Positions 12,105 to 24,989 of a stretch of DNA of 64,000 nt are shown piece after piece; the stretch's first letter is position 1, and each line of letters starts with the position of its first letter. Position numbers and translations under genes: made by a program. This DNA is from Halichondria panicea (taxonomy: Eukaryota > Porifera > Demospongiae > Suberitida > Halichondriidae): NCBI RefSeq assembly GCF_963675165.1, contig NC_087385.1, positions 780,001 to 844,000 of the forward strand, in the 5' to 3' direction. Under the pieces are notes generated by a model, which saw only the letters and a list, made by a program, of their open reading frames with translations, made no database searches and was not told where the DNA came from.

Positions 12105-14816
12105 CTGTTCCAGCTGTAACTGCTCAACGGTTGCAATGCGACGAAAACTAACAGCTTCTATAGGCTTCTAGCCACGTTCTCTTGGATTTTGATTCGTGGA
12201 TTAGCAAACTAAAGCTTCTTTCTCGAGTTATGGCTAGTTTGACTCACATTGAAGGCTGTTGCAGTCTCTTCAGAATCTTTCATAGCATCATCTGTCCGCA
12301 CATACTTTCTATTCAACATATGAGTTAGCCTTGCACTAAAGCGCTAGCTTTTTGTTAGCTACAAGACTCAGAAAATATCTGTTAAAACAGCTAGCTAGCA
12401 GTAGCCATTGATCTGTTTGGACACACCCTTTATTATTCCTGTGGATGTAATGCGCATGCGCGCTCATTCCCCACGTGTGAGAAACCAAGATCCAGATCCA
12501 GATCCTCCTGGCAGAATCATCTTTGTCTTGAGGGCCTGGTAAGCCACAAAACACTACCATATAACAATATAGATAACAATATGCATGTACACAGGTCTGA
12601 TATTATATACACTGAACTACAGATCCTGGAAGAATCAATTTTCTTCTTTCTTGAGGTCCTGGTAAGCCACATAATACAATAAATAACAACAATAGATGCA
12701 TATAAATAAGTCTTTTCTTCTCAGTGACTTTATATAGGTAAGCTAACTTTAATATAAAATTCATTATAGAAACTAATATAACACTCTAATACTTTTGAGC
12801 GAAAGCAAAAACATGGCGAGAGGCATTAGCACAGCGCCAGCTTGAACACTAGTTTACAAGAGTAAATAACTTTGAAGTCTAGGAGGATGTTAAATATGTG
12901 TGCTATGTACACACACCTTTACTGTATTATATCACGTTGTCAAGGTTACAAGCGTGTAATAAAAGTCATACAGTCCCTTCCGTACACGGTCGCGTAGCCT
13001 CGAAGCATAATTTGGTAAAGGGTCACTGTAATATAAAACACATAGCCTTGAGATTCCTCGTGTTGTAATGTTATATTTATTTCATACAGTACATGGATTA
13101 TCTGATGATCTGTTCAGAATACACAGTACTACTGTACACTCAACATTTATTTATCAGAGCATTATTTTTATTTTGTGCCTCCAGGTGACACCTCCTGAGT
13201 CAATGACACCACGTTACAGCCACTCCATCACTGCCACCAGTCTGGGACCAGGACTCACTGAGGTCCTCGTGTTTGGAGGCAAGTGGGAGTGGTGGGGAGA
13301 TGCCATTGCTAGGACCACCATACTGAGATTTGGTGAGCAGCTACTAGTACATGTAGCCATGGCAACTATTGTCTGATAGACAAGTACACACAATACATGT
13401 GTCAATGACTCTGAATGCATATACTGTTACATTTGTTCCTTAATGCCCCCACAGAGTTGACTGGACCCTCAGCGTCTGTTGCTGGACCCTCGGCTGGGAA
13501 GTGGGCTCTCGTGGATGTGGCCCACAACGACACTAGAGGCTCCGCCCAGCAACTGAGTGAGAAGAGGATCAGACAAGCAACTGCTCGTGCCTCATCAGTC
13601 AGTGAGACCAGCGACCACTCCTCTCAAGACCGGGTGAGGGCTCTGGAACAACAGTTACGAGCAGCAGAGCAGAGAGAGCACGACACTCAACGTCACCACC
13701 AACTACAGTTGCAAGAGAAGGATCATGAATTAACTGAGGCCAACCGTCGTCATGGAGATGCAGAAAGACAACTCAGAGAATCTCAACAAATTTTCCAAGA
13801 AGAATTGGCCGAAGCCAACCGTCGCCTTAGAGATACCGAGGAAAGAGTACAACTGGCAGAGCAAAGAGAGCAAGCTACTCAAAATCGCTCTGAACAATTG
13901 TTGCAAGAAAAAGATCGGATAATGGCGATAAAAGAACGAGAATCATACGAGGCCAACCATCGTCGTGTTGATACTGAGAGGAGAGTCCAAGAGCTGATTG
14001 CTGAAAATGAAACCAAAGGTCAGAGAGGAGAGCCCAGCTGGCAGAGGAGCGAGCAGAGGGTCTGGAGACTCAGTGGGTGGTCCATCGCGAGGAAATCACA
14101 ATGACAGAGAGACAGCTCGGTGGGGGAGGATGGGGGGTCGTCAAAGTGGCCAAGTTCCGAGAAATCGAGGTGGCAGCCAAGACACTGTACGAGCAGCTCA
14201 GATCCGACTATTATCGACACGTGTTTATTCGTGAGATGAACATGGCGGCTCGTCTGCGACACCCACACCTGGTCCAGTTCATAGGAGCCACGCTGGAGGG
14301 GGAGATGATCATCCTGACAGAGCTCATGGCCACCAGTCTGAGGAGGGTGCTGGAGGGAGGTCGTATCTCACGTGAACACATCCTCTCCATCTCTGTGCAG
14401 GTCTGTCAAGCCCTCAACTATCTCCACCTCATGCAGCCAGACCCAGTGATCCATCGTGACATCAGCAGTGCAAACATCCTCCTCTACCCGATGGCCGCTG
14501 GAGTGCAAAGGTTACCGACTACGGCTCCGTGAACACCCTGCGAGCATTGGCGACAGAGAATCCTGGTAATCCAGTGTATGCTGCCCCTGAGGCAAGAACC
14601 CCTTCCCTCCAGTCAACCAAGATGGACATGTTCAGTTTGGGGGTGCTCCTGATCGAGATGTGTTCTGGCCAGTTTCCGAGTGATGACGGACGTGAGTGCT
14701 TACTCCTCACCATCCAAGACCGTCAGTTCTCTGGCATCATCAGTCGCTGTATCCATAGAGACAGAGACAATCGACCAACCGCTCGACAATTGTTGAATGA
14801 GCTGCTACATTTATAG
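10907..14816 (+). pseudogene. K2: kelch / coiled-coil / kinase (type II), decayed
   Basis: This has the same exon plan as the other K genes but carries at least three frame-breaking lesions. A 4-nt insertion after GTGAAT makes a stop at 11,264-11,266 in the first kelch exon. A deletion near 14,010 removes the LQEDLQRSD part of the coiled coil and shifts the frame. A 7-nt loss near 14,487 breaks the kinase after HRDISSANILL. The kinase module is type II (GGGGWGVV loop, DYG replaced by a shifted frame, YAAPEA). The third kelch intron carries an extra insertion of about 800 bp. The gene lies 300 bp upstream of ATP9 copy A. A shortened product of the kelch part alone remains possible. Confidence 0.75.
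12036..12850. repeat. about 800-bp insertion in K2 intron (dispersed repeat, copy 3)
   Basis: The other K genes read 'gacgttcatttacaagag' here. K2 is interrupted after 'gacgttcatt' and resumes at 'tttacaagag'. The insert starts 'tgcctcgaggcgtagccgca', contains a (TG)n tract and resembles the 1-520 repeat. No clear terminal inverted repeat or target duplication could be fixed. Confidence 0.6.
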
Positions 14817-15113
14817 ATAGATACATAGATAGTCTATATAGTCCATGCCATGCTTTTAGATTTATCGTGCTGTTTTTGTAGTGTTGTATAATGCCTGTGT
14901 TGGTGCATGGTGTAACCTCAACCATAGATAAAGATATTGTGTATTTTGTGATTAGAATTTTATACGCCCACTTGATTATGTTTGTGTACACAAGCTAAAG
15001 GGGAAAGCACCTAATTATTATGCTGTGTCAGCACTATGGGCTCTATTTGGATCATGAAATAATTTGTAGCAGACTAGTGGACTAGACTAGACGATCGACA
15101 AGCAAGCTAAGCC

Positions 15114-15677
15114 ATGGATGAAGATGAGCTCCCATCACTGAGTTTCCCATCCCCTTGGAGCAGGAATGGGCGTGGCATAGACACTACAAGAGGGCGTGGC
15201 AGAGGTGTAAGGTAACTTCATACCAATATAATCTGAATATTTCCGTATGAATACGTCTCCTTTTTGCTACCTCCAGATACTCTGCGCTGGATGTGAAGGA
15301 CCTTGACGAGGTGCCACTCATGAGTGAGGATGGTGTGGGCGGGAGTGATGAGGAGACTGTGTGGGAGGGTGGTGGAAGCCACACAAGATGGCAGCGACGG
15401 ATACGCTCACACTCCACACTAGTGAGCCTGCTCTTCAACGGAGGATGGGTCGTCGTACTCAAGAAGTGAGTGAGAAATCAGACTTTTGATATTAATTTAC
15501 TGTAACTGTACGTGTACATGTAGAGACATTGGACGGTTAATTTAAGACCAATAAAGTTGCCTAGTAATGCTTTTCAGGGCTCACAGGAATACTAGTGATT
15601 ACTACCAAGCCCTTTCTACTACTACATACTGTGTGGAAATTTCATACACAGTACTCTGTTATGATGTCGATCATCAT

Positions 15678-15712
<35 letters not shown>

Positions 15713-18116
15713 CTGTGTCTCTTCATTGCTCTCTGTGTGTAGACGTAAGAAACAACCACAGTCACAGACCATCAGTCTCGGCCACACTGTGAGTGGTCAC
15801 TCGTACCCAGTGTAACTACCTCTATTGTTTGCACACAGGACAGCCATCAGAGGTACACCCACAACAGGATATGCAATCAGAAGTACACCATGTGGACCTT
15901 CTTCCCAAAGGTGAAAAAAATGATTTTGGAAGCTCTAATAATTGAAGTCATATGTGTTCTCTCTCTCCCTCTCATGACAGATTTTGTATGAGCAGTTCAA
16001 GTTCTTCCTGAACCTTTACTTTCTGGCAGTGGCTCTCACTCAGTTCATTCCTCAGCTCAGGATAGGCTACCTCTACACCTACTGGGCTCCACTGGTGAGG
16101 GGGGGTAGACTAACTGGGTAGGCTACCTCTACACCTACTGGGCTCCACTGGTGAGGGGGGTAGACTAACTGGGTAGGCTACCTCTACACCTACTGGGCTC
16201 CACTGGTGAGGGGGGGGTAGACTAACTGGGTAGGCTACCTCTACACCTACTGGGCTCCACTGGTGAGGGGGGTAGACTAACTGGGTAGGCTACCTCCTAC
16301 ACCTACTGGGCTCCACTGGTGAGGGGGGTAGACTAACTGGGTAGGCTACCTCTACACCTACTGGGCTCCACTGGTGAGAGGGGTAGACTAACTGGGTAGG
16401 CTACCTCCTACACCTACTGGGCTCCACTGGTGAGGGGGGTAGACTAACTGGATAGGCTACCTCTACACCTACTGGGCTCCACTGGTGAGGGGGGTAGACT
16501 AACTGGGTAGGCTACCTCTACACCTACTGGGCTCCACTGGTGAGAAATTTCAATAGCCTAAGAATTGGTTTTTCTGTCGTGATTTATTTAAAACATTTTC
16601 TGCATGATGGTCTAATGTATGTTTCTGGCCTGCAGTGTTTCGTGATTGCCGTGACAACACTTAGGGAGTTCTACGATGACCTGAAGAGATATTGGAGGGA
16701 CAGGGAGATCAACTCACAACGATACCACAAACTGACTCCCAAAGGTACACACACACACACACACACAACCCTACTGAGATATTGTACGCACACTGCCCTG
16801 CCAGCTATATACTGAGAGTTTGTGTATTTTAAAGCATAGGCTTATTTGTACTCCTGGTGTATGCCACACTCTCACCTACCAGTCTACGTGTTTTCTGAAA
16901 TTTAAACCACCACCAGAGCTCAACAACTGAGACTTGTGTAGTTCTTCTTCCTAAACTACCATATACTCTCATTTGCACTCTCCAACACATGCAGGGAGAG
17001 TGGTCACTACAGCCAGTCAACTACAAGTCTCTGACATTCTTATCTTAGAGAAGGTACACATTTCAATACCCCATACCCCATACCCAATACCCATCAGTGA
17101 TATCCTCCCATTCCAGAATCAGCGTGTGCCTGCTGATCTGATTCTCCTACGAACCACTGAGAAGTCCGGAACATGTTTCGTACGCACGGACCAATTAGAC
17201 GGAGAGACAGACTGGAAATTGAGGGTGGCCACTTGTCAGGGCCTGACCTCCGATGAGGTAGGTCATGTGATCAGCAGGCCTAGTCATGTGATAGTCATAT
17301 GATGGTTTTCTCAGGAGCTGTTTGGCATCAATGGCTCAGTGTTTGCAGAGCCACCTCAAAAAGATATTCACAGCTTTGTCGGAAAACTTACAACGGTAAT
17401 TTGAAGTATTATAAATGTATCACTGTCCCATTCCTATGTAGCAGAATTCTGATTCCGAGACCAAGGAAGACCCGCTTGGAGTGGAGAACACACTGTGGGC
17501 CAACACTGTACTAGCGTCAGGATGTGCAGTGGGTGTGGTTATCTACACTGGGGGTGATACGAGGAGCGTCATGAACACCACCACCCCAAGATCAAAGGCA
17601 AGGGACCGGACCCCCCACACACACACACTTGTATTTGATGCATGCTGTACCGTAAAAGTACTGTTGGTATGTGTACAAAATGTATGTACAGACAACTTGT
17701 TACTGTGTAGGGCCGGCTATGGGTGTGTATATATATACACATGATCTTTCATTACAAATGATTTTTCAATACTGCAGATTGGTTTGGTGGACCTGGAGAT
17801 CAACAGACTGACCAAGATTCTGTTCCTAGCCACTGTAGTGTTCTCTGTAGCCATGCTGGCACTCAAGGTTTGCACAACCTCTGGTGTATGTGTACTAGCG
17901 TCATCACTGTACATGTACATGTAGGGTTTCTCTGGGCTCTGGTTTGTGTACCTCATTCGATATGTCATCCTCTTCTCCTACATCATTCCAATCAGGTACC
18001 CACTATAGGCTCTTGAATCACAGTCCTCTATATAGTTGTGTGTATGAGTAAGAACTACATGTGCAATGGAATAGTTCGGCAGTCACCTCTACCTACACCC
18101 ACCACACACACCCACC

Positions 18117-18166
<50 letters not shown>

Positions 18167-21100
18167 CTCCGTGTGAACCTGGATATGGGGAAGGTGTTAT
18201 ACAGCTGGAGCATACAGAGAGATGGTCTCATCCCGGACACCATTGTCCGTACCAGCACCATTCCTGAGGAGCTGGGCAGGATAGAGTACCTCCTCACTGA
18301 CAAGACTGGCACTCTCACCAGGAATGAGATGGTGAGGTCAAGGGTCATAATGAACGTGTTTAACTTAGTATTAATGTCTACAATGGAAGCTTTGTTGGCA
18401 TTTCCATAGAAGGTACTGGTCTGTCTACCGTACATGTGAGCTGGTGAATCTTGTCTAGTTACGTACATATTATGTGTAATACATAGAGATTTACTGGTCT
18501 GCCTGCTGTATGCTTTTGCAGTCTATAATATACATGTATTATATACTACATGTATACTTTGTATTGTGAGTTGGTGAAGTGATTGTGGGGATACACATGT
18601 AGTTATGTAACTTGTAATCAATGTTTGAGATACTGGTTTACCTGCTCTTCTTGTCTGCAGGTGTTTCGTAAGCTCCACTTGGGTAGTGGTGCCTACAGTA
18701 CAGAGTCCATGCCAGAGGTGAGCCTATACTGTCAGTACAATGTGGCAGTATCATCCATCGTGCATATACAGGTGAAGGAGAACGTGAGACAAGTGTTTCA
18801 GGAACAGTCGGAAGTCATTACTCCACAAACTGGGCAAAGACCTGCAATCGTAAGACCCAAGCTACGTACACATGTAACTCATAAGATGAGCTAAGTAGTG
18901 TACAGCATTTACTCTGAGAGGCGTTTTTGCAGAAAGCATCCTAGTAGAAACACTGATCATAGTTACTGTCGAGAGGTATGCCTACCAACTGTACTACCCC
19001 CCCCCCCTCTCAAACAGTCTCAGCGAGCATCCATTAATCATCTGTTTGAGTGTGTGAAGGCGATTGCTCTCTGTCACAATGTGTCCCCTGTACTGAACGA
19101 AGATGAGTCACATGACTTGGAGGACGGGTCATGTGATAGTGGGTCAGAGCAAGAGGCGGTGGTGCTGTACGAAAAGGATAGGTCTAACCAGAGTGGCAGT
19201 ATTTCATATCAAGCCTCAAGTCCTGATGAGGTACAGTTTGTTAGGGAAGTTCCCTCAATACAAGGTCCTGTAGTTGAACAAGCCATAGCTTTCCCATTAT
19301 CTTAGCTAAAATGCTATTATTACACAGATAGCTCTAGTGAAGTGGAGTGAGAGTGTAGGACTGACCCTGGTGGAGCGAGACCTAACCAGCATGCAGCTAC
19401 AAGGACCCAATGGCCACAGACTCCACTACAAGATATTGCAGCTCTTTCCCTTCACTTCAGAGTCAAAGAGGATGGGCATCGTTGTGAAGGTAGGTGGTTA
19501 GTTTACATATACAATGCACAGTGTAACAGAGCGCTTATACTGTGTGCCTACATCTTGTGTACCAGCCTGTACAGTTTGTTTAGTATGGTTTTATTGTGTG
19601 TACGTACAATGTACTGCTGCTTATGTGTTTGGGTTGAACTCTGTTCTTTGCCCCCTGTATACAGTGTTCCTACCCCCCCACACACACTACCCCTGTATAG
19701 AGTGTTCCTACCCCCCACACACACTACCCCCTGTATAGAGTGTTCCTACCCCCCACACACACTACTAGTGTTCTACATGAAGGGTGCAGACACTGTCATG
19801 GCCTCTATAGTGCAATACAACGACTGGCTGGATGAAGAAGTACGTGAGAACACAGAGACAGACATTGAGTGTTTATAACTGAGTTACGAGTGTGTCCTTT
19901 GACAGGCCATCTAATGATCAGTGATTGCTTTCTGATCGAACAAGCACAGGCTGTTTTAGCCTTGGTGATTTTTTAGCTACATGAAATTATTAACCTTTTC
20001 ATCTCTCCCCACTAGTGTGGTAACATGGCGAGGGAGGGACTGCATACTCTAGTGGTGGGGAAGAGGGTGCTCACTGAAGATCAGTACGCCAGCTTTGAGG
20101 TACGTGTACAAATGATCTTACATGTACATGTATGTAGCTACAAAGCTAACAGCACAGCTGACCATTAAGAGAGCTTTGTTATAGTGTGAGTGTTCAGTAG
20201 CTTGCTTTGAGAGGGATGAAATTAGTAGCACCCAAACTTGCACATTTTTACGGCAGTGTGTAACGTAGCTGCATGGATTGTGTGTCAGTGTGGTATACTA
20301 CCTCCCTACATACACTCCAGACTCGGTACAAGCAGGCCAAACTGAGTGTGACTGATCGGGCCTCCCAGGTGGCGGCAGTTGTGGGGGGACTGGAGGAGAA
20401 CTTGGAGCTCCTCTGTATCACTGGAGTGGAGGACCAGCTGCAGGTGATCTCGAGCTTTGCATTGACATTTTCTGCACATTAATTCCGACCTTGATACATT
20501 TACTGTAGTACTTCAACCTCTGAGTTCAAAATAATGTACATGTACTCCAATCCATTGCAGACTGATGTCAGGCCCACACTGGAGCTGCTCAAGAATGCTG
20601 GTATCAAGGTGAGCCATATCTACATGCCTTGGGGCAGGTCTCTAGATTGAGTAGTCTTCTGTGATGCTTCATTTTTGTTGATGTTTCTGTAGAGATAGTA
20701 CCTGTGTGTATATTCTCCCTTTTTAGTGCCTCGATCAAGCATTAATAATAGTTCAAACCACTAGTGTTGTCATGATGTAGAAGTGAATGGATATCACACT
20801 GTGTACAGGTGTGGATGTTGACTGGGGACAAGTTGGAGACAGCCACTAGTATTGGACGTAGCTCAAAGCTCATCTCTAAGACACAGACTCTCTTCACCTT
20901 CAAACAAGTAAGCCAGTTCTCTGCCTGGTCATGTGATGACATGAACCCCCTCCCCCTGTGTCAGGTGGGCAGCCGGAGTGAGGCTCACACTGAGCTCAAC
21001 AACTGGAGGAAGAAGAACGACTGTGCTCTCATAATAGCAGGGGACTCACTCGAGGTATGCACTGTACTTTGTAGGGAAACTTATAATTATAGAAGATCGA

Positions 21101-22104
21101 CTTATTTTCGAGAATGTGCTTATGCACCAAGTTTATACTGTGCTGACAGCAATTCTTGGCCCCTATATTTACATAACATACACCCTGCACTCTTAGACTA
21201 ATGAACATTGGGCTGTTTATGAACTCGTCTCCCACCCACACACCACACACACACACAGCTGTGTCTCCAGTACTACAAGAGTGAGTTTGTTGAGCTGGCG
21301 TGTCAGTGTCCAGCTGTCATCTGCTGTCGGTGCTCGCCCACTCACAAGGCACAGGTCGTCAGTCTCCTACGAAACCACACCCACAAACTCGTGTGTGCGG
21401 TTGGGGACGGGGGTAACGATGTAAGTATGATCCAGGCGGCTAATGTTGGAGTGGGGATTGTGGGGAAGGAGGGGAAGCAAGCATCTCTAGCAGCTGACTT
21501 CTCTGTCACTCAGTTCAGCCACATCAGTCGATTATTAGTCTGGCATGGGAGGAACAGGTGAGCCCCTGTAATTAATGAGAAAGCTACACTATGTATACAT
21601 GTGCATACGATCATACAAGTGAACAAATTATGTGTTTAGTAGTACTTTTCATAAGTTGTCATGATTATGTTTTTTGTTTGTTTTTTCTGTAGTTACAAGA
21701 GGTCGGCTGCTCTAAGTCAGTTTGTGATGCACAGAGGTCTCATAATCTCCGTCATGCAGGTGAGTGTAGTGTGTGTGGGGTGGTGAGTGTAGTGTGTGTG
21801 TAGGGTGGTGAGTGTAGTGTGTGTGGGTGGGGTGGTGTGTTGTGTAACTAGATGTGATTCACTGATGCCTCTCCCTTACAGGCTGTGTTTTCTTCTATAT
21901 TCTACTTTGCAGCTGTAGCCCTCTATGAAGGAGTGCTCATGGTCGGGTGAGTTGGGATATTACCTATACATTGTAAAATTTTCTGTTACCCAAATTCATC
22001 ATTTTTAATACCATGAGTATGGTAGCTACATGTAAGCTGTAACTGTTTATAGGGAGCTATGTATATATTAGCTAGGGTACATGAACCCAACACCCTACCC
22101 ACCC

Positions 22105-22158
<54 letters not shown>

Positions 22159-23381
22159 ACTCCACGATCTACACCATGTTCCCTGTGTTCTCACTGGCTC
22201 TGGATGAAGACGTATCAGCTGATATTGCTCTTATGTACCCTGAACTCTACCAGGAGCTGATGAAGGGACGATCTCTCACACTCAAAACATTCCTCATCTG
22301 GGTCCTCATCTCCATCTATCAAGGTTAACCACTTGGACTCTTTAAAGCTAGTGAATATTGACCACTTGTATACCTGTAGGTGCTTGTAAAAGCCCACTTA
22401 ATTGTTTATTTGCTTAATTTAACCTTGCTTCTAGCTGTACGTCTTTAAAACAGCCGTAACTTTAGTATCGTTGATCCAATGTCAAAAATATTATGATTTT
22501 CTGAAAGCTTAGAAAAACACCTTTTAAATGATGTGTTTAAATCCAAAATTCAGGCGGGGCCATAATTTGTCATTTTTCGGCTTTGGTCCATGGGCTATAT
22601 ATATATAATCCATGGTCCAACCAAATTGGCAAATATTTTTATCTCTCAAATATGAACTTTGATGGTACCATTTGAAAGGTCTCCTTCTAAGCTTTCATAA
22701 AATCCTAAAATCGTTGAAATTAGATCCACGGAATTCAAGATATGGCAGCTAAAAGCATCCCTGAACTGTTAATAAAATAATGGTGGTACGTTGTACATCT
22801 TTCAACAGCCATAACCTTAGTACCGGCTGTAAGCTTCCTACAGTATTCTTGCCCCATTTACACGTTCACAGAACTCTCTCTGTCATAGACACACCTACCA
22901 ACACCCACTCCCCCACACACCACACCCCCCCACATACACACACAGGTGGTGTGATCATGCTGGTGGGATTCCTTCTCTTTGAGTCGCAGTTCATCCACGT
23001 TGTGTCCATCACGTTCACGGCCCTCGTACTCACAGAGCTACTTATGGTGGCACTCAAGATACGAACATGGCACTTCCTGATGGTCCTGGCCGAGGTCGTC
23101 TCTGTCGTCATTTATATCCTCTCTCTCTTTGTCCTCAAGGATTATTTTGGTGAGAGTCGTTAATACGTACGCATGTAATTCTAGCAACTGTGTGAGTAGA
23201 AACATTCTCAGTGACTGTTACAAATTTTTAAATTACTGATTGCCTGAGGCATAATGTATCAGGAGCAGTAAAAATATGGTGGTGCTGATTGTATTTCATG
23301 TGAGTGCTTAGAAATTCGAACTTAATTATGTGAGTTTTTGGCTAGCTAAAATATTCTACAATTATTGATATGTACTTACCC

Positions 23382-23413
<32 letters not shown>

Positions 23414-23593
23414 GTAGACTCCTCCTTCTTACTGACGTTTGGTTTTGTGTGGAAGACGCTGGCTGTGACTGGAGCAAGTTGCGTGCCACTGTTCATTGCC
23501 AAGTTCATGCAGCGATGGTGTGCTCCCTCCAGCTACACCAAGCTACTCAAGAAGAACACCATGCTTAGAAACTGTTGCAAACTAACTTGCTAG
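15114..23593 (+). CDS. ATP9-like: P4-ATPase of the ATP9A/ATP9B (Neo1) class, copy A
   Basis: P4-ATPases of the ATP9/Neo1 class move phospholipids across Golgi and endosomal membranes. About 25 exons follow the family from end to end. They include [17 protein letters not shown], the first membrane pair ([15 protein letters not shown]), [24 protein letters not shown], the phosphorylation site DKTGTLT (18,299-18,319), [38 protein letters not shown] and six C-terminal membrane segments. It ends at TAG 23,591-23,593. The start is ATG 15,114 ([11 protein letters not shown]). The intron after TTTPRSK uses a GC donor (17,598). One oddity: before VFYMKGAD the normal acceptor and the SGEI codons seen in copy B are missing, replaced by minisatellite sequence. 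An in-frame acceptor in the repeat (TATAGAG|TGT) could rescue it. No other lesion was found. Confidence 0.85.
16060..16545 (+). repeat. 55-bp minisatellite containing an exon end and splice donor (9 units)
   Basis: Nine near-perfect 55-bp units start at the 3' end of the ATP9 exon that ends [10 protein letters not shown]. Each unit holds 29 nt of exon sequence ending CCACTG, a GTGAG donor and a CTAAC...TAG stretch resembling a branch point and acceptor. Copy B has four units at the same place. Confidence 0.9.
19655..19767 (+). repeat. 38-bp minisatellite in ATP9 intron (about 3 units)
   Basis: The units have the form 'gtatagagtgttcctacccc' followed by 'ccacacacactac'. The array abuts the exon coding VFYMKGAD directly. 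The same array in copy B has about 15 units. Confidence 0.85.
22430..22800. repeat. interspersed repeat in ATP9 intron
   Basis: This is the reverse complement of the 8205-8425 family and is followed by a related second unit ('ggtctccttctaagctttca'). It is present at the same intron position in copy B (55,010-55,370), so it predates the duplication. Confidence 0.6.
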
Positions 23594-23875
23594 TACATGT
23601 ATTATATATTATAATTATACAGTGCAAATCAATTTCTATCACATAATTTTTATTTGGATGACCGACATTAATTCCTCATAAGTAGAATTTTGTACCATGG
23701 ACTCTCTCAACACATAATTATATATTCATTGTTAATAATATTATTTGTAATTTTTGCTTCAAATTTAAACAACAACATTAACAGTTAATTTGACATAATC
23801 AATGAGAATTTTTATTCAATGAGCGACCATTAATTTGAAAGATATAACATACATAAATTATTGTACATAATTATG

Positions 23876-24590
23876 TTAATTGCTTGGAGTTCCCAGTCTC
23901 TGGTAGGCAGTCTCACACTCCAGACTCATCTCTGAGCCTCGTGTCAGTGATGGTCGTCCCGGTCCCCTACGATTGAGGAAATTACTGATGATTGATTCCG
24001 AGTCCTCCCCCGGCTCCACTCCCCTCACACTTCTACTGGGTCCGCCCACTCCACTGTGTCCTCCCACGCCTCGACTACTGCCAGTGTGGGTCCCAGCGTT
24101 GAGTATAGCGTCCAATCGTCTCATCCTCTCCTCATTGCGACCAGCCATGCCGTCCACATCCAGGGTAGCTACAGAGAACTGGGACTGACCACCTACAGGG
24201 AAATTAAGGAAACAGTAAAACAGATTACGTGTTAGCAAAGATATCTCAATGAAGTGAAGACATGGATGACTATTATGGTAGGCATGTCATGCTGTGACGG
24301 TAATTAACAGTGTACAGTAATACCTACATGTACATCTTAATCAGTTTTAAGGCAACATAATGTAGTTTCCATTCTACACAATGATAAATACACACACTGT
24401 CATGAGCAATCTTTACACATTGTACGACATGCTCTGCAACTAGACTAGACCTAGACCTATAATATTGCCCATTGACAGGCCTATGGGTATAAGCTGTATG
24501 TGCAATATTCCTAGTATTCCTAGTTACACTCACCTACTCCTGCAGCGCTAGACAACCTTCAGATCTCTACACCTCCTCCAGCTAGCCATT
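23876..24590 (-). CDS. S-A: small minus-strand gene, unrecognised product
   Basis: The main coding exon is 23,876-24,192 (acceptor CCCTGTAG|GTGG, stop at 23,876). It encodes about 105 residues: a front part DVDGMAGRNEERMRRLDAIL that looks helical, a Gly/Ser-rich middle and a tail RRGPGRPSLTRGSEMSLE. A 5' exon sits at 24,534-24,590 (donor GAGTAG|GTGAGT), and a middle exon probably starts at 24,373. I do not recognise the family. The front part resembles C-terminal segments of some centrosomal/ciliary proteins, but this is only an impression. The reading frame is kept in the S-B copy except for its last residues. It is head-to-head with K3, from which it is now separated by the KDZ insertion. 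Confidence 0.45.
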
Positions 24591-24678
24591 TTGCAATTTG
24601 GGAGTGGGCTCCTCATAACTGCAATAGTGGGGGCGTGGCTGGTATGCAAGATCAACAGAACTCCAACAACAATAGCAG

Positions 24679-24685
24679 CTCTCTG
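24679..24685. other. left 7-bp target-site duplication (CTCTCTG)
   Basis: CTCTCTG precedes the KDZ element and is repeated at 35,266-35,272. The uninterrupted paralogues (3011-3017, about 10,675-10,681, about 57,274-57,280) have it once. Confidence 0.85.
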
Positions 24686-24989
24686 GAGTTATTACACTTT
24701 CCAGATTGTGGCAATGGACTCTGATGAATGGACCAACGGTAGATTACGTCATGAGGAGGCTGAGAGCCTGCAGGTGGGTGGGGCTCACACACACAAGCCC
24801 CATGCAGTATGCACACGTACACAGTACAGTGCTAGACGCTCAAGTATCCACTGCAGCATGTAGACTAGATCTACTGTTGATTGAAGCATAGATAGTAGAA
24901 GAAGTAAGGGAGTAATCTCTCGAAACATGTCTGTCGATTCCTCTACTATATATCTATAATTGAAGCAACAATTTAAGAAAGGTATGGAA

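Noticed and set aside
12336-12560. Minus-strand 74-codon frame in the K2 intron insert
   Set aside because: It falls in a dispersed non-coding repeat with no conservation in the other copies of the repeat.
24711-24771. Possible first coding exon (MDSDEWTNGRLRHEEAESLQ, good donor)
   Set aside because: The same sequence occurs inverted at the other end of the KDZ element, so it is terminal inverted repeat. Coding use cannot be excluded but is not supported.
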